A stretch of DNA of 34,819 bases from an uncultured Pseudomonadota bacterium (GTDB taxonomy: Bacteria > Pseudomonadota > Gammaproteobacteria > Ga0077536), in contig CACDEI010000012.1 in NCBI GenBank assembly GCA_902551695.1, forward strand, positions 1-34,819. The letters are read 5' to 3'. Below are positions 9,127 through 17,794 of the stretch, one piece after another. The notes beneath the pieces are model-generated. The model was not told the origin of the DNA. It saw only the letters and a program-made list of their open reading frames with translations, and made no database searches. The translations under genes and the position numbers were made by a program. Position 1 is the stretch's first letter. Each line of letters begins with the position of its first letter.

Positions 9127-9717
9127 ATGAAGAAAAAAGAAATTATTGCATTAAATATTGATATCCCACAACCAGATCAGTTACCGGAAGAAACTCAAAA
9201 GTACCTCAACATCTGCCAAGAAAAATTGGGTTTAGTGCCTAACGTCTTGAAGACATACACCCATGAAATGCAACAATTTAACGCCTTTAGTCAACTGTAT
9301 AATGCCATCATGTTTGCAGACACGGGACTTACCCCATTAGAGAGAGAAATGATTGCTGTTGTAGTGTCGTCAAAAAATCATTGCTTTTACTGCCTAACAG
9401 CCCATGGGAATTCAGTTAGAGAGTATTCCAAGGATCCTATACTAGGTGAACTACTAGTTATGAACTACAAAAGCGCCGACCTAAGTAAAAGGCATAGAGC
9501 TATGCTTGATTTCGCGAGCAAACTAACCACTGACCCCTCCGATATAGATGATACTGATCGAAAGATATTGAGAGATGCAAAATTCACAGAAAAAGAAATT
9601 TGGGATATTGCTTCGGTAGCGTCCTTCTATAACATGACCAACAGAATGGCATCCGCTGTAGATATGCAGCCTAATGACGAATACCATTTCATGAATCGGG
9701 AAGATAAAAGTAAGTAA
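9127..9717 (+). CDS. AhpD-like (carboxymuconolactone decarboxylase fold) peroxidase-related protein
   Basis: 'LTPLEREMIAVVVSSKNHCFYCLTAHGNSVREYS' CxxC...H AhpD motif; 'YFNMTNRMA'-like segment 'FYNMTNRMASAVDMQPNDEYH'. Confidence 0.9.
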   Translation: MKKKEIIALNIDIPQPDQLPEETQKYLNICQEKLGLVPNVLKTYTHEMQQFNAFSQLYNAIMFADTGLTPLEREMIAVVVSSKNHCFYCLTAHGNSVREYSKDPILGELLVMNYKSADLSKRHRAMLDFASKLTTDPSDIDDTDRKILRDAKFTEKEIWDIASVASFYNMTNRMASAVDMQPNDEYHFMNREDKSK

Positions 9718-9741
9718 TGGACGCCAAAGACGACCTTCCTT

Positions 9742-11163
9742 ATGCCCTATCTATCTATTTTCCTAGCAATCACGCTAACTGCATTTTCTAACCTATTGTT
9801 CGCGGAGAAGCCTGATTTACCGAAATCCTTGTCGGAAATAATTGATAAATCAAATATCCCTAAAGATGCCATTAGCTTAGTTATTTATTCTATAGATAAC
9901 CAAGAACAAATCGCCGCGCTCAATCCCACAACTAACCGAATTCCTGCCTCCCTAGTCAAAATTATTCCGACTTGGGTGGCATTAGAAACGCTTGGTCCTT
10001 CTTATTCGTGGAAAACTGAGATTCGAACGTTAGGTAACATAGAAAATGGGGTTTTAAATGGGGATTTGATATTCAAGGGTCTAGGTGACCCCTTTCTTGT
10101 AATCGAAGACTTGTGGCATATAGTTCAAGCTTTGTCCCGTAAAGGCCTCCACCACATCCACGGAAATTTTTTAATCGATTCAAGTCATTTCTCTCCCATT
10201 AGCTCAACACCAATAGATGGGGACCCTCTCCGTTTGTACAACGTTTCTCCAAGTGCAACGATGGTCAATTTCAAATGGATTGATTTGATAATCAACCCCA
10301 ACTCAGATGGGACGAAGGCTCAAGTTAACATTTATCCTAATCTAGATAATTTAAATTTGGTGAATAAATTAAAGATAAGCAGTAAACCTTGCCGAGGAAA
10401 CCATCCTCGTATTCAGCTTGAATCATCCGACGACTTAGGAACGATTACGATTTCTGGCAAACTACCGAGAGCTTGCCGAAACTATACTCTTTCTCGAACT
10501 GCTTTAAGTTCGGATGCCTACTTATATGGGCTATTTAAAAAGTTACTATCCGATAACCGAGGAGACATCACTGGCGTTCACTTAAAAGCCACTCCCCTAC
10601 AAACTTTGGAAAGTAAATTGTTTTATACATGGAATTCTAAGCCTTTAGTTGAAATAGTTACAAAACTCAACAAATGGAGCAATAACCTTATGGCCCGCTC
10701 ACTTGTATACTCGATTGGCGCCGAACTCATGGGTGCGCCGGGCAGTAGGGAAAAAGGCGTCAAAGCAATCAAGCAATTTTTAACGCAACAGGGGTTGGAT
10801 TTAACGGGAATGCATATAGACAATGGATCCGGGCTGTCTCGATCTTCGCGCATATCAACAAATTTATTAAACGGGATTTTAAATAGAGCCTGGCGAAGCC
10901 CTCTGATGCCAGAATTTGCGTCTTCGCTCTCAATAGCCGGAAAGGATGGAACCACCCGCAGAAGATTCTTGAATCCGACAATTGAAAATAAAGTAAGAAT
11001 AAAAACCGGGACTTTAAATGACGTATCTTCTGCGGGTGGCTACGTTTTTGGGCAATCCGGTGAGGTTTTTTCATTCGCGCTCATAACAAATTATCCTAGG
11101 GTGGAGCGTGTATTGGGTCCAAAGTTTCAGGAGGCATTAGTGGAGTGGATTACCCGACTATAA
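9742..11163 (+). CDS. dacB: D-alanyl-D-alanine carboxypeptidase/endopeptidase (PBP4, peptidase S13)
   Basis: Signal-peptide-like N-terminus; 'PASLVKI' SxxK, 'SGLSR' preceded by 'DNGSG', 'KTGTLNDVSSAGGYV' KTG box. Confidence 0.9.
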   Translation: MPYLSIFLAITLTAFSNLLFAEKPDLPKSLSEIIDKSNIPKDAISLVIYSIDNQEQIAALNPTTNRIPASLVKIIPTWVALETLGPSYSWKTEIRTLGNIENGVLNGDLIFKGLGDPFLVIEDLWHIVQALSRKGLHHIHGNFLIDSSHFSPISSTPIDGDPLRLYNVSPSATMVNFKWIDLIINPNSDGTKAQVNIYPNLDNLNLVNKLKISSKPCRGNHPRIQLESSDDLGTITISGKLPRACRNYTLSRTALSSDAYLYGLFKKLLSDNRGDITGVHLKATPLQTLESKLFYTWNSKPLVEIVTKLNKWSNNLMARSLVYSIGAELMGAPGSREKGVKAIKQFLTQQGLDLTGMHIDNGSGLSRSSRISTNLLNGILNRAWRSPLMPEFASSLSIAGKDGTTRRRFLNPTIENKVRIKTGTLNDVSSAGGYVFGQSGEVFSFALITNYPRVERVLGPKFQEALVEWITRL

Positions 11164-11180
11164 TCCGAACGGTTCGAAGA

Positions 11181-12338
11181 TCAAGAATCTTGTATGGCTC
11201 GATCCATGCGATAAAGAATATCTGACAAAATCCTTGGAGAAGTGGCAAAATTTAAACGTACAAACCCCTTGCCTTCAGAACCAAAAGTCTCTCCCTCCGA
11301 CAACACGACCCGCGATCGTTCGTGAAAAAATTCTGCCATTTTCTCCCCTCTACCAATAGAACGCATATCCATCCAAGCAAGGTACGTTGCTTCACCAGGA
11401 TAAAAGCGTACTTGCGGCCAATTTTTATCGACCATGTTTTTCAAATAACTTCTATTCTCCATCAAAATCGCTAAAGTAGCATCGAGCCATCCACCTCCTT
11501 TAGTCCACGCCGCCTCAACCGCCGCTAGACTTAAGGAATTGTGACTTCCGATCAAATGTCTTGGTGATTCATCAAAAACTCTGAAAAGACTTCTATCACT
11601 AATATGAACAAAAGCTAGACATAAACCAGCGATATTAAAAGACTTACTTGCCGACAAAAAGGTTATGGTTCTAGCCTCGACTTCCTTGCTTATTGACGCT
11701 ATGGGAATGTGAGGAACAGGATCAAGTACCAAATCAGAGTGAATTTCATCTGAAAGAATAATTAGATCATGCCTACAAGCAAATAAGGCTATTTTCTCTA
11801 ACTCTTCTCTAGTATAAACACGGCCTGTTGGATTATGCGGATTGCAAAGCATAAGAATCTTAGGCTTGCCTTTTAGACAATGCTCCAAGTTTTCAAAATC
11901 TATCTCGTATTTTTTAGAGGCTTGTCTCAAAGGGTTAATAATTATGTTCCGATCTAATTCACGTACACATTGTAGAAAAGGAGGGTAAATGGGCGTCTGA
12001 ATTATCACACCATCTTTTTTAGATGAAAAAAACTTAACTGCATGATACAAACCTTGCACTACGTCAGTAAGTGAGAGCACCTCAGAAGGGTTTATTTCCC
12101 AAGAGAAACGCTCTTGCAAACGTTCGGTTAACAAATCAGGGAGATTGCTTTTTTCGAATGCTATAGGGTATCCAAGGTCGGAAGACTGCACTCGCTCTAG
12201 AAGCACTTCTTGAATTTCGGGTGCAACGGGAAAATCCATATCCGCTACCCAAGCAGGTATAATAGCTTCGTTGTAGTTATTCCACTTGACACCTTTTCTT
12301 GTTTGCAGATCCGATATTTTTATATTTTTTAAACTCAT
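11181..12338 (-). CDS. PatB/MalY-type pyridoxal phosphate aminotransferase (cystathionine beta-lyase-like)
   Basis: 'WNNYNEAIIPAWVADMDFPVAPEI', 'LCNPHNPTGRVYTREEL', 'ILSDEIHSDLVLD', PLP lysine 'SASKSFNIAGL'. Confidence 0.92.
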   Translation of the reverse strand: MSLKNIKISDLQTRKGVKWNNYNEAIIPAWVADMDFPVAPEIQEVLLERVQSSDLGYPIAFEKSNLPDLLTERLQERFSWEINPSEVLSLTDVVQGLYHAVKFFSSKKDGVIIQTPIYPPFLQCVRELDRNIIINPLRQASKKYEIDFENLEHCLKGKPKILMLCNPHNPTGRVYTREELEKIALFACRHDLIILSDEIHSDLVLDPVPHIPIASISKEVEARTITFLSASKSFNIAGLCLAFVHISDRSLFRVFDESPRHLIGSHNSLSLAAVEAAWTKGGGWLDATLAILMENRSYLKNMVDKNWPQVRFYPGEATYLAWMDMRSIGRGEKMAEFFHERSRVVLSEGETFGSEGKGFVRLNFATSPRILSDILYRMDRAIQDS

Positions 12339-12367
12339 TTAATAAAAATCATGGTAATGTTAGAAAC

Positions 12368-13072
12368 ATGAACATTCTGATAACTGGCCATACGAGTGGT
12401 CTAGGCCTAGCTATCGCTGAATACTATTTAGATAATAACGCGACCGTTTTTGGCTTGTCACGCAGTTTCTCTGAATCGAAACACCCTAGACTATCTGAAA
12501 GAAAAGTTGATTTAAGCTCTTCTGAAGGGGTGGCACCTGCCTTGGCTTCCTTAGGACTTGAAGGACAAAACATAAATTTAGCAATTCTTAACGCTGCCGA
12601 ATTAGGAGAAATAAAACCCCTCAGTGAAACCAAACTCCATAGTCTGCAAAAAACATTGGATCTTAATGTTTGGTCCAATAAGTTTATTCTAGACTGGTTA
12701 ATTGGGAAAAATAAACATCCAGAACAGATCATCATGATATCGTCTGGGGCTGCTTTAAACGCCTATTTTGGTTGGAGCGCCTACTCCATATCAAAAGCCT
12801 GCTTAAACACGGTCGCAAAACTCTATGCCTACGAATTTCCAGATTCACACATTAGCGCAGTAGCACCAGGTTTAATAAATACGCGAATGCAGCAAGTACT
12901 CCGTTTGGAGGATTCAATGCGCTTTCCTTCACTGCGCAGACTCCATGAAGCCTATGAAACGGATGCTCTACCCTCACCTTTTGAGACAGCGAAAAATCTG
13001 GTCCAACACCTTCCTCAAATTAAAACTTTTCCATCTGGAGATTACATCGACCTAAGAGATTTGAAGAAATAG
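12368..13072 (+). CDS. SDR family NAD(P)-dependent oxidoreductase
   Basis: 'MNILITGHTSGLGLAIAEYYL' Rossmann motif; 'YSISKACLN' catalytic YxxxK. The ORF-track start at 12299 would overlap the divergent PatB-like gene, so ATG 12368 is preferred. Confidence 0.9.
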   Translation: MNILITGHTSGLGLAIAEYYLDNNATVFGLSRSFSESKHPRLSERKVDLSSSEGVAPALASLGLEGQNINLAILNAAELGEIKPLSETKLHSLQKTLDLNVWSNKFILDWLIGKNKHPEQIIMISSGAALNAYFGWSAYSISKACLNTVAKLYAYEFPDSHISAVAPGLINTRMQQVLRLEDSMRFPSLRRLHEAYETDALPSPFETAKNLVQHLPQIKTFPSGDYIDLRDLKK

Positions 13073-13078
13073 CATTCC

Positions 13079-13885
13079 TTACCCCATGCTTTTTTCAATA
13101 ACTTTTATCGGCGATCCTCGCCCTATGCCAAGGGCTTCGGTAGCATTTCTCTCTGAGCAAGCTATTTCTAACATTTCAATCGAGTTTATCAAGGCTAGAA
13201 ACTTGCCAGGTTCAACATTACCATAGGTCCTTTTCAGACTTATGTGTTCACCCCCCGCTAGGACTTGGGGTTCCTTAATGTGACTAAAATCGTCTCTGGC
13301 GATATTAGTGATTAGGTTCCCAAAATTATCTATAGTTACCACCTGTCCTGTCACAACTCTTGAGAGAATTTCTGGCATCTCTATAATGTCGCCTACCCAA
13401 TCCTCACACATGGGGCCGCAATCTTCAAAACGCAATCTTTCAGCGGCTAAAGCCGCAGCAATTGGAGATAGAATATCCCTTCCATGAAATGTATTACTGT
13501 CGTTATCTAGCTTAAAGGCACTTATCACAGAGGGAGAAAGTAACCTCACTAACGCATCATCGTGAGCAGCAATTTCAGAAAACAGTCCGTTGTTTGGCCC
13601 TATGAACAGATGCCCTCGAAAATGAATAATAAGAAGCCCTCTCTGCGTTCCAACTCCAGGATCAACCACCGCCAAATGAATCGTACCTTCCGGAAAGAAC
13701 GAGTATGACCTTGCAATCCAAAAGCCCGCTTCTACTGGCCAATGAACTAGGCACTCGTGGGTCAGATCTACAATAGTAACGTTTGGACAATGTCCTAGAA
13801 TTACTCCTTTCATCACCCCTATAAACGGTCCAATATGTCCAAAGTCTGTTGTGAGAGTTATTAGTCTACTGGGCTTAAAGGACAT
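13079..13885 (-). CDS. SAM hydroxide adenosyltransferase (DUF62/SAM-dependent halogenase-like superfamily)
   Basis: 'ITLTTDFGHIGPFIGVMKGVILGHCPNVTIVDLTHE', 'HLAVVDPGVGTQRGLLI', 'FIGPNNGLF', 'FHGRDILSPIAAALA', 'IDNFGNLITNI'. Confidence 0.92.
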   Translation of the reverse strand: MSFKPSRLITLTTDFGHIGPFIGVMKGVILGHCPNVTIVDLTHECLVHWPVEAGFWIARSYSFFPEGTIHLAVVDPGVGTQRGLLIIHFRGHLFIGPNNGLFSEIAAHDDALVRLLSPSVISAFKLDNDSNTFHGRDILSPIAAALAAERLRFEDCGPMCEDWVGDIIEMPEILSRVVTGQVVTIDNFGNLITNIARDDFSHIKEPQVLAGGEHISLKRTYGNVEPGKFLALINSIEMLEIACSERNATEALGIGRGSPIKVIEKSMG

Positions 13886-13970
13886 GTTCGTTATTTCCCG
13901 TTAGTAATAAATATTAGATATACTATTGCATAGATAAAAAATCAATTATCTAACGGTGGGTATTTCATTT

Positions 13971-14711
13971 ATGAGTGATAGAACTGACCAAAAACTGGAC
14001 AACTGTCCACTTTGCCGATCTCATCGCCTCATTAAACTCTTTACGTTAAAGAAAGAACAATTCGTTCGCTGTGAAGATTGCGGTCTAGTCCATATCAACC
14101 CAAAACCAAATAGCAAAGTAGTACTGTCGACCTATCAGAGCGGCTACAGTCATTCTTATGAGAAAAAAGCAGATAAAAAAATAAAAAGGGCTGTCCGTTA
14201 CGTAAAGCGTTTAAGCAAAAAAATAAAAAACACTGGAAGATGGCTAGATGTAGGATGCTCTGCAGGCTTCGTGGTAAAAGCTAGCCAAGACGAGGGTTTT
14301 GAAAGCCACGGAATTGACATAGACCCTGACGGACTCGACTACGCTAAAAATAAGCTCAATCTGACAAATGTCAGTCAAACAACAATAGAGAATACTGCAT
14401 TCGAAGACGCATCATTCGATATTATTTCCGCCTATGATGTTATAGAGCATGTTGAAAATCTACATACTTTCACAGCGCAGCTAAAAGCACTTTTGGCCCC
14501 GGACGGCCTAATTGATTTAATTACGCCTAACCTCAACCATTGGACAGTGCCAAGTGATTTAAAAAGATGGAAAGAAATTAAGCCATCTGAACATCTCTAC
14601 TATTTCAACAAAAGAAATCTGCAAAATCTACTTAGACGTCACAACTTAAAAATTATACAGACTCGATTTACTTTAAAAGCCACTCTGAAGGTTTTAGTGA
14701 CGCATGAATGA
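13971..14711 (+). CDS. class I SAM-dependent methyltransferase with N-terminal zinc-ribbon-like region
   Basis: 'NCPLCRSHRLIKLFTLKKEQFVRCEDCGLVHINP' and 'GRWLDVGCSAGFVVKASQDEGFESHGIDID'. ATG 13971 preferred over GTG 13956. Confidence 0.88.
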   Translation: MSDRTDQKLDNCPLCRSHRLIKLFTLKKEQFVRCEDCGLVHINPKPNSKVVLSTYQSGYSHSYEKKADKKIKRAVRYVKRLSKKIKNTGRWLDVGCSAGFVVKASQDEGFESHGIDIDPDGLDYAKNKLNLTNVSQTTIENTAFEDASFDIISAYDVIEHVENLHTFTAQLKALLAPDGLIDLITPNLNHWTVPSDLKRWKEIKPSEHLYYFNKRNLQNLLRRHNLKIIQTRFTLKATLKVLVTHE

Positions 14712-14735
14712 AATACCTAATCGTTCGGTCAGCCA

Positions 14736-15539
14736 TTAGTTATCCGAGCCAGAGCCTTTCCACCATTGCGCCTTCCTTCCCTCGAAGAAACTAGCAAAAC
14801 CCTCGACAGCACTAGCACTCTGCCGAATAGAAGCGTGCTCCTTAACAAGATAATCACGCACTTTAGAATCCGGTGCCCAAGCCGATTTCACAATCCCTGC
14901 CTTCGTCGCTCTGATTGCTGATGGTGAAGATTTTAGAAGCTCCAGGATGACTTCTTCCACCCTAGATTCTAGCTCACCTTGCTCGGCCAACTCATGCACT
15001 AAACCTAGTGACAAGGCTTTAAACGCATCGAATCTTTCACCTGTTAGTCCATAACGCCTAACGTTTCGAGTTCCAATAGCTGCGTTTAATACCGGGAGAA
15101 TTATAGAGGCATTCAATCCCCACCTAACTTCACTGATGGAAAAGAATGCTGTTTTCTCAGATAAAACAATATCGCAGGCGGCAATAAGACCTGTTCCTCC
15201 ACCGGCACACAGGCCTTGAACCAAGGCAACTGTGGGGAGTTGAAGTAGATTCAACTTCTGAATTACCTCATACGTTTTTACAGAGGCTTTTTCATTTTCT
15301 ATTTCCCCATTGTGGCTGACCTCTTCGAGCCAATGAAGGTCAGCACCACATTGAAAGTTTTTCCCTGCTCCCACTAAAACTAACGCTCTAAGGCTTAAAT
15401 CCTCGGAAATTCGGTCAAATTCTAGGTTGAGTTCGTCCAAAAGCTTATCATTATAGGCATTTCCTTTACTTATCCTATCCAACTCTAGTCTGACTATTCC
15501 TCGCCTATCTGTGGTTACGTTAATTAATTCATACTGCAT
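14736..15539 (-). CDS. enoyl-CoA hydratase/isomerase family protein
   Basis: Crotonase motifs 'ALVLVGAGKNFQCGADLHWLEE', 'ALVQGLCAGGGTGLIAACDIVLSEKTAFFSISEVRWGL'. Confidence 0.93.
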   Translation of the reverse strand: MQYELINVTTDRRGIVRLELDRISKGNAYNDKLLDELNLEFDRISEDLSLRALVLVGAGKNFQCGADLHWLEEVSHNGEIENEKASVKTYEVIQKLNLLQLPTVALVQGLCAGGGTGLIAACDIVLSEKTAFFSISEVRWGLNASIILPVLNAAIGTRNVRRYGLTGERFDAFKALSLGLVHELAEQGELESRVEEVILELLKSSPSAIRATKAGIVKSAWAPDSKVRDYLVKEHASIRQSASAVEGFASFFEGRKAQWWKGSGSDN

Positions 15540-15677
15540 CGGGTTCCTCCAAAAAAATACACTAGAAATACTGACTAGAAGTGACCAGTTTCACCCTTGT
15601 ACAGCTTTTAAATTTTTAGAAGTTATACTGTAGCGCAATTCTGATAAAATATAGGAAAAAAGGGGAACAGTATTACA

Positions 15678-17786
15678 GTGGCGACTACATCAGGATATTT
15701 ATGCGGTCTTGACATTGGCGGAACTTTCACTGATTGCGTCTTAATTAACAGCTCAGGAAAAATAACGATATCGAAATCGTCCTCTACCCCAGAGGATTTT
15801 TCCATAGGCGTGGTAAATGCAATATCAGGAGCAGCAAAAAAACTCAACTTATCGCTTGAAGTTCTTTTAGGTTCAATCGATGGACTTATTCATGGAACGA
15901 CCGTAGGGACCAATGCAATTATCCAAAGAAAGGGAGCCAAGGTAGGCTTAATCACTACAAAAGGACACAATGACGTAATCCACATTATGCGAGGCTCAAG
16001 AGGGCTATCAGCTCAAGATATCAAGTTGATAGTTCATATTCCTGAAAGCACGAAGCCGGATCCTATTGTACCGAAGAAACTCATAAGAGGAGTGTCTGAG
16101 AGAGTCGACTGCCTGGGAAAAACCGTTGTAAAACTGAATAAGGACGAAACCTATAATAGTATAGAAGAGTTATTTAGCCTTGGTTGTGAATCTATAGCAA
16201 TATGTTGTTTATGGTCATTTCTCAATCCAGCACATGAAAAAAAAATCAAAGAGATGGTAACCCTTGCAAATCCGCATGCTTTTGTCACATGCTCTTCCGA
16301 ACTTGTTCCCAAATGGGGGGAATATGAGCGCACCACTGCAGTCGCTTTAAACGCTTATATAGGGCCTACTACAGTTGGTTACGTAAATAGATTAAACCAC
16401 AAGTTAAAAGAATTGGGTTACAAAAAGCCGCTGCAAATATCACAATGCGCCGGAGGCACGATATCCGTCGCTAAGGCAAATGATGCGCCCTTATTAACAC
16501 TAGATTCTGGTCCTGTATCTGGTGTAACCGGCTCTGTAAGACTAGGCACTGAACTCGACACTGCTAATATAATAACCACTGATCTCGGTGGTACTTCATT
16601 CGACGTAGGTGTGATTCACGGGTTAAATCCGACAGTCTCCTATAAGAGCTTAGTTCATCAATATGAGTATTTCCTACCCAAGGTCGATGTGCAAACTTTA
16701 GGGACGGGAGGAGGCAGTAAGATAAAAGTTGACGAAATCACGAAAAGGCTTTCCGTTGGCCCTGACAGCGCTGGAGCATCTCCAGGCCCAGTATGCTACG
16801 ATAAAGGAGGAAAAGAACCTACCCTAACAGACGCCGACCTTGTTTTAGGTTATCTCAGCGAAGATAATTTTGCAGGAGGAAGCATCCGACTCAACCGTCA
16901 AAAATCGATTGAATCAATACGAAGTTTAGCCAAACAGCTAAAAATGGATGAATATGAATTTGCCGGCGGTGTAACTACTATAGCTGAGTTTCAAATGGCT
17001 GATCTCATTAGAAAGGTAACAGTACAAAAAGGACTCGATCCTCGAAATTTTGTTGTCTTTGCTTTTGGAGGAGCAGGCCCTGTCCATATGGGCGTAACTG
17101 CAAGAGAACTTGGTGTAAAAAAAGTCTATATCCCTTTTGGAGATACTGCTGCGGTTTGGTGTGCTTTTGGCGCAGCTTCTGCCGACATTAGTCACGTCAA
17201 TGAGAAAGTAAAAATCACATCTTCACCATTCGACAAAGACGATTTAAATAAGACTATCGAGGAACTGGTAGAAAAAGGAAATAATCAACTTGAAGAGGAT
17301 TTTGTGCCAACTACCTCCCGCATTTTTAGCAATTCTATTGATATGCGACATAAGGGTCAAATCAACGAGGTTGAGATTCCTCTAGAGGAAGGTCATCTAA
17401 CCAAAGAGTCGATGGAAAACTTACATAGCAAATTCACTGAAAAATATGAGCAACTGTATGGAAAAGGATCCTCACTACCTGGTTCACAATTGGAAATAGT
17501 AACATTCAGATCTCGAGCAGCAGCTGTCACTCAAAAACCCAAATTAATAAAACAACCGATTACAAATAAACCGTTAGCTAAAGATGTCTTAAGGGATACT
17601 AGGAATATCTATTGGGTTGAGCAAGAAAGAAAAGTACCAACACCTATATTCGACGGATATAGATTAAGAACTGGAAACGTACTTGATGGGCCTTGTGTTG
17701 TAGAGACGGATACGACCTCTATCGTGGTCCATCCGGACCAGTTAATACGAATGGATGACGTTGGTAACTTTATTATTGAAAATTAA
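15678..17786 (+). CDS. hydantoinase/oxoprolinase A-family protein (HyuA-like; acetone/acetophenone carboxylase beta-type)
   Basis: GTG start; 'CGLDIGGTFTDCVLIN', 'GLIHGTTVGTNAIIQRKGAKVGLITTKG', 'LTLDSGPVSGVTGS', 'TDLGGTSFDVGVI', 'FGGAGPVH'. Confidence 0.93.
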   Translation: MATTSGYLCGLDIGGTFTDCVLINSSGKITISKSSSTPEDFSIGVVNAISGAAKKLNLSLEVLLGSIDGLIHGTTVGTNAIIQRKGAKVGLITTKGHNDVIHIMRGSRGLSAQDIKLIVHIPESTKPDPIVPKKLIRGVSERVDCLGKTVVKLNKDETYNSIEELFSLGCESIAICCLWSFLNPAHEKKIKEMVTLANPHAFVTCSSELVPKWGEYERTTAVALNAYIGPTTVGYVNRLNHKLKELGYKKPLQISQCAGGTISVAKANDAPLLTLDSGPVSGVTGSVRLGTELDTANIITTDLGGTSFDVGVIHGLNPTVSYKSLVHQYEYFLPKVDVQTLGTGGGSKIKVDEITKRLSVGPDSAGASPGPVCYDKGGKEPTLTDADLVLGYLSEDNFAGGSIRLNRQKSIESIRSLAKQLKMDEYEFAGGVTTIAEFQMADLIRKVTVQKGLDPRNFVVFAFGGAGPVHMGVTARELGVKKVYIPFGDTAAVWCAFGAASADISHVNEKVKITSSPFDKDDLNKTIEELVEKGNNQLEEDFVPTTSRIFSNSIDMRHKGQINEVEIPLEEGHLTKESMENLHSKFTEKYEQLYGKGSSLPGSQLEIVTFRSRAAAVTQKPKLIKQPITNKPLAKDVLRDTRNIYWVEQERKVPTPIFDGYRLRTGNVLDGPCVVETDTTSIVVHPDQLIRMDDVGNFIIEN

Positions 17787-17794
17787 AGGATTTC

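Noticed and set aside
10623-11074. Two overlapping minus-strand ORFs (110 and 101 aa)
   Set aside because: Opposite the KTG region of dacB, which is well supported; no motif in either.
11164-11200. Short palindromes (CGAACGGTTCG, CAAGAATCTTG) between dacB and the PatB-like gene
   Set aside because: Arms of only 5 bp with 1-nt centres; expected by chance and no U-tract.
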